A stretch of 64,000 nucleotides of DNA from Pseudomonadota bacterium. Its GTDB lineage: Bacteria; Pseudomonadota; Gammaproteobacteria; Steroidobacterales; Steroidobacteraceae. Numbering within the stretch: the first letter of the stretch is position 1; each line of letters starts with the position of its first letter. The DNA lies in contig JAFAEQ010000010.1 in NCBI GenBank assembly GCA_023423935.1, positions 62,001 to 126,000 on the forward strand, given 5' to 3'. Shown piece by piece: positions 26,412 to 34,891 of the stretch. A program made the position numbers and the translations under genes. The notes under the pieces were generated by a model. The model did not search any database and had not been told where the DNA came from. It saw nothing but the letters and a program-made list of their open reading frames with translations.

Positions 26412-27248
26412 ATGATTCGACCGCTGAGTCTGTTGTTCCTGGTACTGATGGTGTCCCCGGTGTTCGCGCTCGATCTTCCTCGGGAAGCGCGCGTTCCCGG
26501 CGGCATTGCTTACGTCGAAGTCCCGGGCGGCGAGCAGCCGCCACGCGTGCTGTTCGGGGGCTATCAGACGGCGGTGGTTCGCGACGGTGACGAATGGATC
26601 GCCGTCGTCGGCATCCCTCTCGCGACGAAACCGGGTTCGCATGCAGTGCAGGTGTTCGACGGGACGAGCAAACGCGAGATCGCTTTCGAGGTGCGCGACA
26701 AGCAGTATCGGACCCAGCATCTGACCATCAAGAACCAGCGGCAGGTCGACCCCAATCCCGACGACTTGAAGCGCATCGCGCAGGAGCAGGAGCGATCGAG
26801 CGCGGCGCTGTCGCGCTATACGGCGTCGGGCACTCCGACCCTCACGTTACGTTCTCCCGTCGAGGGGATTCGCTCCGACTCGTACGGATCACGACGCGTG
26901 TTCAATGGCCAGCCGCGCAATCCTCATTCCGGCATGGACATCGCGGCGGCAACAGGCACACCGATCCATGCGCCTGCGGGCGGCACAGTCGTCGAAGCGG
27001 GCGACTTCTTTTTCAACGGCAATACGCTGTACATCGATCACGGCTTTGGATTGGTGACGATGTACTGTCACCTGAGCAGCATTGATGTGAAAAGCGGCGA
27101 TCAGGTCGAAGCCGGCCAGTTGCTCGGCAAAGTCGGTGCGACGGGTCGCGTGACCGGTCCGCATCTGCATTGGGGTGTAGCGCTCAATCGCGCAATGGTC
27201 GATCCCGCACTGTTTCTCGACGAGTCGCCGAAGCCAGTGAAGAAATAA
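26412..27248 (+). CDS. Exported M23-family metallopeptidase
   Basis: 278 residues: signal peptide (IRPLSLLFLVLMVSPVFA), an N-terminal Ig-like/DUF region, then a C-terminal LytM/M23 domain. The zinc ligands are visible: HSGMD (His172, Asp176) and HLHW (His251, His253; the last is the metal ligand and the former the catalytic His). Cleaves peptidoglycan cross-links in the periplasm, or regulates amidases if inactive. Active-site residues look intact. Start ATG 26412 is preceded by GAGGA overlapping the xseA stop, so translation is probably coupled to xseA. Confidence 0.9.
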   Translation: MIRPLSLLFLVLMVSPVFALDLPREARVPGGIAYVEVPGGEQPPRVLFGGYQTAVVRDGDEWIAVVGIPLATKPGSHAVQVFDGTSKREIAFEVRDKQYRTQHLTIKNQRQVDPNPDDLKRIAQEQERSSAALSRYTASGTPTLTLRSPVEGIRSDSYGSRRVFNGQPRNPHSGMDIAAATGTPIHAPAGGTVVEAGDFFFNGNTLYIDHGFGLVTMYCHLSSIDVKSGDQVEAGQLLGKVGATGRVTGPHLHWGVALNRAMVDPALFLDESPKPVKK

Positions 27249-27252
27249 CCGA

Positions 27253-28359
27253 TCAGGAGGTCAGCGCACCTTCCAGGAAGTCGCCGATCACCGGCCGGAA
27301 CCGATCCATGTCGACGAGGAACGAATCGTGCCCCTGCAGCGAAGGCAGGCGCGCGAATCTCACCTCGCGACCGTCCGCCTTCAAGCCATCCGCAAGTTCC
27401 TGCTGCTGATCGATCGGGAACAGCAGATCCGTCTCCACCCCCATGATCAGCGCGCGCTCGACGGTGAAGCGCTTCAAGGCGTCCGCCACCGTGCCTCCAT
27501 GATCGGCCAGATCGAACAGATCCATCGCACGTGACACGTACAGATAGCAGTTCGGATCGTACTGACCGGTGAACTTGGCGGCGTGATTCTCGAGATACGC
27601 TTCGACTTCGAAGTCGATACCGAACGGGTCCCCCGGCTTGCGCTCGACGTTCGCTCGTTCGCGACCGAAACGCTGCTGCCATTCCTTTGCGGAGCGATAA
27701 GTGATCATTCCAAGCTTGCGTGCCAGTCGCATGCCCGACACCGGAATCGTGTCCGCGTCGTAGTTGCCCTCCTGCCATTGGGGGTCGCGTCGAATGATCT
27801 CGCGCTGAAGCGAGCGCAGCGCGATGGAGAACGGCAACGAACGCGCGGCGCCCGAGATCGACACCACACTGCGCGTCGCATTCGGAAACAGCGCGCAATA
27901 CGCCAGCACCGTCATGCCGCCCAGCGAGGGACCGACCACCGAAGCCAGCTTCCGCACGCCGAGCGAACGGGCCACCTCGTGTCCGGCACGCGCGATGTCT
28001 TCGACCGTCAGCACCGGGAACGTCAGCCGGTACGGCTTACCCGTCGCAGGATTGATCGAGATCGGCGAAGTGGATCCGTAGGGACTGCCGAGTGAGTTGA
28101 CGCAGATGACGAAGAACCGACGTGTATCGATCGGCCGGCCCGGTCCGATCATGTCTTCCCACCAGCCCGGCGAAGGATCCTCCGTCGAGGACGCCGCATG
28201 CGCCGAGGGCGACAACCCAGTAAAGATCAGGATCGCGTTATCGGCACAAAAGCCAAGATCGCCCCACGTCTCGTAAGCAATCTGAACCTCGTGCAACGCT
28301 CCACCGCGTCGCATTTCGAAGGGCTTGTCGAGCTTCAGGATTTTTCTTGCTGAGGGCAT
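27253..28359 (-). CDS. metX: MetX-family homoserine/serine O-acyltransferase
   Basis: 368 residues, alpha/beta hydrolase fold. The nucleophile elbow is VVGPSLGGM (Ser145); the acid and base are in MGVETDLLFP (Asp) and LQGHDSFL (His). The family acylates L-homoserine (methionine route) or L-serine (cysteine route) with acetyl- or succinyl-CoA. The specificity loop reads VNSLGSPYGSTSP followed by INPATGKPYRLTFP. This differs from the VLGGCQGTTGP-type loop of homoserine acetyltransferases and is closer to the serine O-succinyltransferase branch known from Xanthomonas relatives. The gene symbol is therefore by family, not by proven substrate. Convergent with the M23 gene. Confidence 0.85.
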   Translation of the reverse strand: MPSARKILKLDKPFEMRRGGALHEVQIAYETWGDLGFCADNAILIFTGLSPSAHAASSTEDPSPGWWEDMIGPGRPIDTRRFFVICVNSLGSPYGSTSPISINPATGKPYRLTFPVLTVEDIARAGHEVARSLGVRKLASVVGPSLGGMTVLAYCALFPNATRSVVSISGAARSLPFSIALRSLQREIIRRDPQWQEGNYDADTIPVSGMRLARKLGMITYRSAKEWQQRFGRERANVERKPGDPFGIDFEVEAYLENHAAKFTGQYDPNCYLYVSRAMDLFDLADHGGTVADALKRFTVERALIMGVETDLLFPIDQQQELADGLKADGREVRFARLPSLQGHDSFLVDMDRFRPVIGDFLEGALTS

Positions 28360-28363
28360 ACAA

Positions 28364-28543
28364 AGGAGAGCCGCAAGGACCGCAAAAAAGAAAGGATGGT
28401 ATGACGTACGCAGTCTAGTGGCGTTGCCCTTACCTGCCCACTCCTGGCGAGCATGTGATCATGTCAGTCGCTGCCGGGTAAATTTGTCGCGACGATTCCG
28501 CCCGCCGCTCCCTTCCTTTTTGCGGTCTTTGCGGCCCCTCTCC
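28364..28543. repeat. Long-spaced inverted repeat GCCGCAAAGACCGCAAAAA, copy 1
   Basis: Left arm 28364-28396 (AGGAGAGCCGCAAGGACCGC then a run of A) and right arm 28509-28543 (TTTTTGCGGTCTTTGCGGC plus flanks) are inverted copies about 110 bp apart. The 186-bp gap between metX and der is essentially this element. The same core occurs as an inverted pair at 43117-43250 between the two TerC genes. Confidence 0.7.
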
Positions 28544-28545
28544 GT

Positions 28546-29934
28546 CTATCTTTTCTTCACCCGCTGCATCAGGCGCTTGCGCTTCTGTACCTGGCGCGGG
28601 GTCAGCGGGTTGCGCTTGCCCTTGAACGGGTTTTCGTCGGAGCGGAATTCGATGCGGACCGGTGTGCCTTCGAGCCGGAATTGTTTGCGGAAGACGTTGG
28701 CGAGATAGCGGCGATAGGCATCGGGTACATGCTGCACCTGATTGCCGTGGATCACGATGATCGGCGGATTGCGGCCGCCCTGATGCGCATAGCGCAACTT
28801 GATGCGTCGGCCGCGAACCATCGGCGGTTGATGCTGCTGCATCGCGTCTTCGAGCACGCGTGTCAGATCCGGCGTAGCCATGTCGCGCATCGATGCCGCG
28901 TAGGCCTTGCCCACATCGCGCATCAGTTCGCCGACACCGGTTCCGTGCAACGCCGAAATGAAATGGACGGGGGCAAAATCGAGAAACGGCAGTCGCAGGT
29001 CGATGCCCGCGCGGATCTCGTTACGCTTGTCCATGGGAATGCCATCCCACTTGTTGACCGCGATGAGCAATGCCCTGCCGCGATCGGCGACGAGTCCGAA
29101 GAGGCTCGCATCCTGTTCGGCGACGGTGTCGTGTGCGTCGATTACGCCGATCACCACATGCGCATCGTCGACCGCCTGCAGCGTCTTCACGATGCTGAAC
29201 TTCTCCACCGCTTCCTCGACACGGGATCGACGCCGCACACCGGCGGTGTCGATCAGCGTGTATTGCTGTCCATCGCGCTCGAAGGGAACGAAGACGGCAT
29301 CGCGCGTAGTTCCAGGTTGATCGAACGCGATCAGACGATCCTCACCGATGAGTCGGTTGATGAGCGTGGACTTGCCCACGTTCGGTCGACCGATGACGGC
29401 AACCCGGATGCCCGTGTCTTCGACTGCGCCCGCACCCGGCGCAATCGTGAAGCCCTGCAGCGCCCGATCCAGCAGCGGCTTGATGCCTTCGCCGTGCGCG
29501 GCCGAGATCGTCAACGGCTCGCCGAGGCCGAGCTGATGAAAGTCGGCGGCAGCGCTGGCACTGTCCAGCCCTTCCGATTTGTTGGCGACGAGCACGACAT
29601 CCTTGCCGAGCCTGCGCAGCGTCTGCGCGATGAAATGCTCGGAAGGCGTGCAACCATCGCGAGCGTCGACGAGAAACAGGATGCGATCGGCTTCTTCGAC
29701 CGCACGCAACGTCTGCCGCGCCATCAGCTCTTCGATGCCCTGCGCGTCTTCGACGAGCCCGCCGGTATCGACGACGAGATAAGGAATCGGACCCAGCTTT
29801 GCGTAACCGTAGTTGCGGTCACGCGTGAGGCCCGGCAGATCTGCGACCAGTGCGTCGCGACTGCGCGTGAGGACGTTGAACAAGGTCGACTTGCCGACAT
29901 TCGGCCGGCCGACGAGTGCGATGACGGGGAGCAT
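28546..29934 (-). CDS. der: Ribosome-assembly GTPase Der (EngA)
   Basis: 462 residues with two tandem G domains, the hallmark of Der. G1 motifs are GRPNVGKSTLFNVLTRS near residue 8 and GRPNVGKSTLINRLIG near 184. G3 motifs are DTGG and DTAG; G4 motifs are NKSE and NKWD. The C-terminal KH-like domain ends in a Lys/Arg-rich tail (RQVQKRKRLMQRVKKR). Essential for 50S subunit maturation. Last gene of the hisS-yfgM-bamB-der block on the - strand, in the order common to Gammaproteobacteria. Confidence 0.97.
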   Translation of the reverse strand: MLPVIALVGRPNVGKSTLFNVLTRSRDALVADLPGLTRDRNYGYAKLGPIPYLVVDTGGLVEDAQGIEELMARQTLRAVEEADRILFLVDARDGCTPSEHFIAQTLRRLGKDVVLVANKSEGLDSASAAADFHQLGLGEPLTISAAHGEGIKPLLDRALQGFTIAPGAGAVEDTGIRVAVIGRPNVGKSTLINRLIGEDRLIAFDQPGTTRDAVFVPFERDGQQYTLIDTAGVRRRSRVEEAVEKFSIVKTLQAVDDAHVVIGVIDAHDTVAEQDASLFGLVADRGRALLIAVNKWDGIPMDKRNEIRAGIDLRLPFLDFAPVHFISALHGTGVGELMRDVGKAYAASMRDMATPDLTRVLEDAMQQHQPPMVRGRRIKLRYAHQGGRNPPIIVIHGNQVQHVPDAYRRYLANVFRKQFRLEGTPVRIEFRSDENPFKGKRNPLTPRQVQKRKRLMQRVKKR

Positions 29935-29952
29935 GTCAGTGACCTGCTAATG

Positions 29953-29978
29953 CGCGATGCGTCGCATGACGCATCGCG
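29953..29978. other. Perfect hairpin between bamB and der
   Basis: CGCGATGCGTC and GACGCATCGCG form a perfect 11-bp stem around the 4-nt loop GCAT. No T tract follows on either side, so it is not a typical intrinsic terminator. It may be an RNA-processing or attenuation hairpin, or a short extragenic palindrome, within the bamB-der intergenic region. Confidence 0.55.
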
Positions 29979-30024
29979 AGGATTTCGAAGGCAGGCCTTC
30001 CATGTGCATGACAATACGATCCGA

Positions 30025-31239
30025 TCAGCCGGCAGAGTCGGCCGAGTCGGCAGCGGTCTGCGCGGCTCGTGTGTCCGACTTGAACGCGATCAGCTTGCCC
30101 GAATCAGTCTGCACGAAGGTGCGACCGTCGTCCGCCACGGCGGAGTTGCTGATGCGATCGCCATCGGTTTTGCGTCGGGCGACGATCTCACCGGTGTCCT
30201 TATCCAGCCAATGCAGATAGCCCTCGAAGTCGCCGACGATCAGGGCATCACCATCGATCGTGGGGGCCGTGAGCCCGCGACGGCGAATCGCCGCCTGCTC
30301 CCAGACCACCGCGCCATCGTTGCGGCGCATCGCCATCACGACGCCATCGGCGCTCGTCACATAAAGATTGTTCTCGTCCATGGTGAAGCCGCGATAGCTC
30401 GACGCGTCGCGCGCCCACCAGATCTGTCCGGAATCGAGCGCGAGCATGGCCACGCGACCCTGGAAGCCGACGACGAAGATGTCATCGCCTGCAACGTGCG
30501 GCGCCGAATCGATATCGGAGAGACGCTCGAGCTCGGTACGACCATGCGGCGCATTGACGATGGTGTCCCACAGAATGTCGCCGTTGCGCACATCGACGGC
30601 GATCACCCGGCCGTTGTCGAAGCCGGCAATCACCTTCTCGCCGGCCAGCACGGGCGGCGCAGTGCCCCGCAGCGTCAGACGCGGCACTTGTTCATCCACT
30701 GCCCAGCGCCTCTCGCCATCGCTCACTGCCAGGCCTTCGAGATGTCCGTCGACGGTACGCACGATCACGAGATCGTTCGCGATCAGCGGACGCGCAAGCA
30801 CTTCGCTGTTCACCGACTTGCGCCAGCGTTCCTGACCGGTGGCAGCATCGAGCAGGATGATGTCGCCGTCGCTCGACCCGAGCGCTACGAGTCCCTGGCC
30901 GACTTCGGGGCCTGCCGCGAGCGGCAGCTTGGTCTTGATGCTCCATTTGCGTTTGCCGCTCGACGCGTCGAGCGCAATGACTTCGCCGTCGTGCGAGGCG
31001 GCATAGACGACACCTTCCGACACGACCGGACGCAATGCGAGACGCAGCGCCTTGGCCTTGCCGCCGAGACCCACGCTCCACAGCTGTTTGACATCGCGTT
31101 TGGGAACGATGTCGACGAGCTTGGCGGGCGGATCGGGATCCTTGTCCTTGTCGCACGCCGTCAGACCGACGAAGGCGAACGCGAGCGCGAGCCAGCCTGC
31201 GAGGCGGACCGCCCGTGTGCGCCCGAACGAATCTCTCAT
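30025..31239 (-). CDS. bamB: Outer-membrane assembly lipoprotein BamB
   Basis: 404 residues. The lipoprotein signal ends in the lipobox FVGLTAC. The rest is an eight-bladed PQQ-like propeller with recurring blade ends (DASSGKRKWSI, DAATGQERWRK, DVRNGDILWDT, DSGQIWWARD, DKDTGEIVARR). BamB scaffolds BamA in the complex that inserts beta-barrel proteins into the outer membrane. The C-terminus carries an Ala/Asp-rich tail beyond the last blade. The start overlaps the yfgM stop by 4 bp, so the two are translationally coupled. Confidence 0.95.
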   Translation of the reverse strand: MRDSFGRTRAVRLAGWLALAFAFVGLTACDKDKDPDPPAKLVDIVPKRDVKQLWSVGLGGKAKALRLALRPVVSEGVVYAASHDGEVIALDASSGKRKWSIKTKLPLAAGPEVGQGLVALGSSDGDIILLDAATGQERWRKSVNSEVLARPLIANDLVIVRTVDGHLEGLAVSDGERRWAVDEQVPRLTLRGTAPPVLAGEKVIAGFDNGRVIAVDVRNGDILWDTIVNAPHGRTELERLSDIDSAPHVAGDDIFVVGFQGRVAMLALDSGQIWWARDASSYRGFTMDENNLYVTSADGVVMAMRRNDGAVVWEQAAIRRRGLTAPTIDGDALIVGDFEGYLHWLDKDTGEIVARRKTDGDRISNSAVADDGRTFVQTDSGKLIAFKSDTRAAQTAADSADSAG

Positions 31240-31898
31240 GGTTGCCCCGTCTTCGATACAGCGGGCGCGACGCCGCCGACATCCTGGAGTTTGAGTTCGA
31301 CTGTCGCGCGGTCGATCTGCGCTCTCGTATCGGCAAGCGCTGCTGCATATTCGGCGCGCGCACCTTCGGTATCGCCCTTGGCAAACAGTGCGTCGCCGCG
31401 GATTTCACGCGCCTGAGCGGCGAATCCACCCTTCGTGAGCGGCTCGAGCAGCTTCAGCGCATCGTCGTACTTGCCCTGCTGGATCTGAATGCGTGCGAGC
31501 CGGAGCGTCGCGATCTCACCGAGCTCCTTGTCTTTCGAATCGGCAGCCACGGCGCGCAGCAGTGTTTCCGCCTCGGTGAACTTACCCGCATCGACCTCGA
31601 GCTTCGCGAGGAGCAGCCGGCCTTGTTGCGTGTACGGCGTCGAAGCGAAGTCGGCCGTCAGTTTGTCGAGCGTCTCTTGAACCTTCGCGACATCCTGTGA
31701 ACGGGCCGCGGTTTCGAGATCCTGGAACAGCACGCCTGCTTGCTCGGCGCGCGTATCGGTATGGACGCTCCAATAACGCCATCCGAACAGGACCGCGATG
31801 CCCAGCACCACACCCCCGATGATCCAGGCCCAGTTGTCGCGCCACCAATCCCGCAAGGCTTCTGCGCGTTCTTCGTCGGATAAGAGTTCGTCGACCAT
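31236..31898 (-). CDS. yfgM: YfgM-family tetratricopeptide inner-membrane protein
   Basis: 220 residues: cytosolic N-terminus (VDELLSDEERAEALRDWWRD), one transmembrane helix (about 27-46, WAWIIGGVVLGIAVLFGWRY) and a periplasmic TPR-like region (AGVLFQDLETAARSQDVAKV, RLARIQIQQGKYDDALKLLE). This matches YfgM, which associates with the PpiD chaperone at the SecYEG translocon. Sits between hisS and bamB, the standard place; it overlaps bamB by 4 bp. Confidence 0.92.
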   Translation of the reverse strand: MVDELLSDEERAEALRDWWRDNWAWIIGGVVLGIAVLFGWRYWSVHTDTRAEQAGVLFQDLETAARSQDVAKVQETLDKLTADFASTPYTQQGRLLLAKLEVDAGKFTEAETLLRAVAADSKDKELGEIATLRLARIQIQQGKYDDALKLLEPLTKGGFAAQAREIRGDALFAKGDTEGARAEYAAALADTRAQIDRATVELKLQDVGGVAPAVSKTGQP

Positions 31899-31962
31899 GA
31901 TCTTGTAATGATGTTGAAATGAGTCGTTGAAAGTGACTTACGAATCCTGCTCGCAGCGCAGG

Positions 31963-33264
31963 TCAGATGGTGTCGATCCGTGCGCTCAGCTCTGCGCCGA
32001 TGGCGTCCCAGGAGATTTCCACCTGAGGCGCTTCCACGCGCAACGACTTGAGACCGATCACGCGGCGATCCGTTTCACCGTCGCCGAGGATCAGTGCCCA
32101 GGGTGCGCCGCTCTTGTCGGCCCGCTTGAGCTGCGATTTGAAACTGCCCCCGCCGCAATGCGCTTCGATCTTGAGTCCCGGCACCTGCTCGCGCAGTTTT
32201 TCGGCGAGCGCGAGACCCTGGGCTTCGGCGCGCGCTCCCGCAATCACGAAATAGACATCCGGAATGTTCGCCTGTGCAGTGATGCCCTGCACCTTGAGGA
32301 GCTCCACGATGCGCTCCTGTCCCATGGCCCAGCCCATCGCGGGAGTGGCCTCGCCGCCCAACTGCGTGACGAGTCCGTCATAGCGACCGCCCGAACAGAC
32401 CGCACCTTGCGAGCCCAGCTCGTTGGTCAGCCACTCGAATACCGTGTGGCTGTAGTAGTCCAGACCGCGAACCAGTCGTGGATTGATGACGTAGCGAATG
32501 CCCACGGCATCGAGGTGACGGCACAGGCCATCGAAATGCTGCCGCGATTCCGCGTCGAGATATTCGGTGAGCAACGGCGCGCCCGCGATGAGCTCCTGCA
32601 GCTCGGGATTCTTGCTGTCGAGGATGCGCAGTGGATTGCCCTCGAGACGACGCAGGCTATCTGCATCGAGCTTGCTCTTGTGAGCCGAAAAGTAGTCGAC
32701 GAGCTTCTCGCGATGCACTTTGCGCGACGCGGGAGTCCCGAGTGAATTCAGATTGAGCTCGACGCGTTGAACACCTGCCTTCTGAAGCAGGCGCGAGCTC
32801 AGCATGATCAGCTCGGCGTCGATGTCGGGACCTGCGTAGCCGAACGCCTCGACATCGAGCTGATAGAACTGGCGGAAGCGACCGCGCTGCGGCTTTTCAT
32901 GGCGGAACATCGGCCCCGCACACCACACCCGATGCTTCTGGTTGTGCAGCAGGCCGTTCGAAATCATCGCGCGGACAATGCCGGCAGTCGCTTCGGGACG
33001 CAGCGTCAACGAATCGCCACCCGGATCCTCGAACGTGAACATCTCTTTCTGCACGATGTCCGTGAATTCGCCGATCGAGCGCTTGAACAGTCCTGTGTGC
33101 TCGACGATCGGCACGCGGATTTCCTGATACGCATAGGACGCGAACAGCTCGCGTGCGATGGACTCAAGCCGTTGCCAGGCAGCGATGTCCGCCGGCAAGA
33201 CATCGTTCATGCCGCGGACGGGCTGGATATTCTGAGCAGGAGCTGAGGAAGGCTGAGTGGACAT
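31963..33264 (-). CDS. hisS: Histidyl-tRNA synthetase
   Basis: 433 residues, class II synthetase. The N-terminus QPVRGMNDVLP is family-typical. Motif 2 is visible in VWCAGPMFRHEKPQRGRFRQ; the histidine-A motif reads LVRGLDYYSHTVFEW, and motif 3 lies in GGEATPAMGWAMGQER. The C-terminal anticodon-binding domain follows (VYFVIAGARAEAQG). Charges tRNA-His in the cytosol. I chose ATG 33264 (MSTQPS); a TTG two codons earlier is an alternative. Between rodZ and yfgM, with no ispG upstream although that gene usually lies there. Confidence 0.96.
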   Translation of the reverse strand: MSTQPSSAPAQNIQPVRGMNDVLPADIAAWQRLESIARELFASYAYQEIRVPIVEHTGLFKRSIGEFTDIVQKEMFTFEDPGGDSLTLRPEATAGIVRAMISNGLLHNQKHRVWCAGPMFRHEKPQRGRFRQFYQLDVEAFGYAGPDIDAELIMLSSRLLQKAGVQRVELNLNSLGTPASRKVHREKLVDYFSAHKSKLDADSLRRLEGNPLRILDSKNPELQELIAGAPLLTEYLDAESRQHFDGLCRHLDAVGIRYVINPRLVRGLDYYSHTVFEWLTNELGSQGAVCSGGRYDGLVTQLGGEATPAMGWAMGQERIVELLKVQGITAQANIPDVYFVIAGARAEAQGLALAEKLREQVPGLKIEAHCGGGSFKSQLKRADKSGAPWALILGDGETDRRVIGLKSLRVEAPQVEISWDAIGAELSARIDTI

Positions 33265-33287
33265 CTGCAATCTGGATGAGGAAATCG

Positions 33288-34142
33288 TTAGCGGACCGCG
33301 CCGTCGGCGGTGATCGTGAAATTCGCAGCGTCACGATCGGCGCGTCGCGGGACGGGCACCGTGCGGTCGTTCACTGCGACGGTCACCGCAGAGGCAACGC
33401 CAAGCGTGATGCGAAGCGGAGGCTTGCCCGTGACCGTCCGGGTCTGGCCCGGCTGACCGATCTCATAGATCAATCGTTGATTTGCGCCGTCGTAGATCTC
33501 CACCCACGACGCCGCTGAAAACTGCAATCGCACGTTCACGTCCGCTGTCGAGTTTGCAGCAGCCGGGTCCGCTGCGGGTGCCTCCGGCACCGGATCGCTG
33601 GAGGGCGCAAGCGGAATACTTGTGGGCGCAACAGAGGTGGCCGGCGCGGGCACGACGGCCGGGACTTCGACCTGTGAGGCAGCCGGCTCAGCGGTCAGCT
33701 CAGGCTTGAATCGCTCGTACAAAAAGAAACCGAGCCAGAGGATGAGCGCAGCACCACCCAGAGTGCCGATCAGCAACAGCGGCACGCGCAATGAAATGCG
33801 AGACGGCGGCTGATACGTACTGGAGACCGGCGTGACGACAGGTATCGCGGGCACGTCCGTCAGTCGCTCGTACAGAGCGATGACTTCGTCCGGCTCTAGA
33901 CCGACGAGGCTTGCATACTTGCGCAGATAACCCTTGGCATACACCGGCACGCCGAGCGCGAAAAAATCATCGGACTCGATCGCCTGCGCCATGCGCATGT
34001 CCAGATGCAGCTCGTCCGCGATCTGTTGCAGTGTCAAGCCACGTTGCTCACGCGCAAGCCTCAGCGCCTGACCAGGCGTGCGGGCTGTCGCAGCTGCGGA
34101 TGTTGGCTCGGCGATCGTTGCCCGGCCCTCGCTCACACTCAT
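33288..34142 (-). CDS. rodZ: Cytoskeleton protein RodZ
   Basis: 284 residues. Cytoplasmic helix-turn-helix domain (GQALRLAREQRGLTLQQIAD, LGVPVYAKGYLRKYASLVG), a transmembrane helix (about 122-142, VPLLLIGTLGGAALILWLGFF), an Ala/Pro-rich periplasmic linker and a C-terminal DUF4115 beta domain (VRLQFSAASWVEIYDGANQR). RodZ links MreB filaments to the elongation machinery. Its start overlaps the pilF stop by 4 bp. Confidence 0.93.
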   Translation of the reverse strand: MSVSEGRATIAEPTSAAATARTPGQALRLAREQRGLTLQQIADELHLDMRMAQAIESDDFFALGVPVYAKGYLRKYASLVGLEPDEVIALYERLTDVPAIPVVTPVSSTYQPPSRISLRVPLLLIGTLGGAALILWLGFFLYERFKPELTAEPAASQVEVPAVVPAPATSVAPTSIPLAPSSDPVPEAPAADPAAANSTADVNVRLQFSAASWVEIYDGANQRLIYEIGQPGQTRTVTGKPPLRITLGVASAVTVAVNDRTVPVPRRADRDAANFTITADGAVR

Positions 34143-34891
34143 CCGGCGTTCCGCTCATCTTCGAGCAGCTGGCGGGTTTCAGCTGCATTGGGAAATTCGA
34201 CCTTCAGCCGCTGCGCGTAGTTACCCGCACCATTCGCGTTGCTGAGCCCTTTTTCGATCCGGTAGGCAAGCCACAGGATCTGCGCACCCGGTTTGCCGCC
34301 GTCCAGATAGCGCTCGATGAATCCGCGCGCCGAGAGATAGTTCTTCTGCTGATATTCCAGATCCGCCATCTGCAGCAGCGCCTCGCTGAACCGCGGTTTC
34401 ATCGCGAGTGCCTTGCGGAAATTCTCTTCCGCATGCTCGAGATTGTTGGCGCTGCGCGCGCAGTTGCCCGCATTCAGATAGGCGACTTCGGGCGTCTTGT
34501 AGAGAGGATTGGCAGCCGCCTGCTGGAACAGCTTCTCGCCCTTGGCCTGTTTGCCGCGCTTGCAGAGAATGACCGCGTAATTGTTCTGGAACTCGGGATT
34601 GTTTGGTTCCAGCGAGAGCGCCTTGTCGAAATGCGATTCGCTCTTGCGACCGTCATTCAGGCGATCGTAGAGCAGTCCCGCAGTCGCCTGCGCTTTCGCA
34701 TTACGCGGATTCTGTTCGAGCGCACGGTCGATCTTGTCCTTCGCCATCGACAGATTTCCTTTGCGGAAATAGTCGATGCCGAGCTCCAGATTGATATCCG
34801 ACGCCTTCTCCGGCTGCGGCTTGGAAAGATTCTGAGACGGCGCACACGCCACGCACGAGAGCAACGCCGCAGTCAGCAGAAGTCCTTTCAC
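34139..34891 (-). CDS. pilF: Type IV pilus biogenesis/stability lipoprotein PilF (PilW)
   Basis: 250 residues: lipoprotein signal with lipobox LSCVAC, then about six TPR motifs (INLELGIDYFRKGNLSMAKD, AKAQATAGLLYDRLNDGRKS, PEFQNNYAVILCKRGKQAKG, AYLNAGNCARSANNLEHAEE). This is the pilotin that helps PilQ secretin assemble in the outer membrane. Overlaps rlmN upstream and rodZ downstream by 4 bp each, so the block is tightly coupled. Other pil genes are not in the window. Confidence 0.92.
   Translation of the reverse strand: MKGLLLTAALLSCVACAPSQNLSKPQPEKASDINLELGIDYFRKGNLSMAKDKIDRALEQNPRNAKAQATAGLLYDRLNDGRKSESHFDKALSLEPNNPEFQNNYAVILCKRGKQAKGEKLFQQAAANPLYKTPEVAYLNAGNCARSANNLEHAEENFRKALAMKPRFSEALLQMADLEYQQKNYLSARGFIERYLDGGKPGAQILWLAYRIEKGLSNANGAGNYAQRLKVEFPNAAETRQLLEDERNAG

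Noticed and set aside
28681..31416. 911-residue open frame on + across der and bamB
   Set aside because: Antisense to two well-supported genes; composition is that of a shadow frame in GC-rich DNA (rich in Arg, His, Asp) with no family motif.
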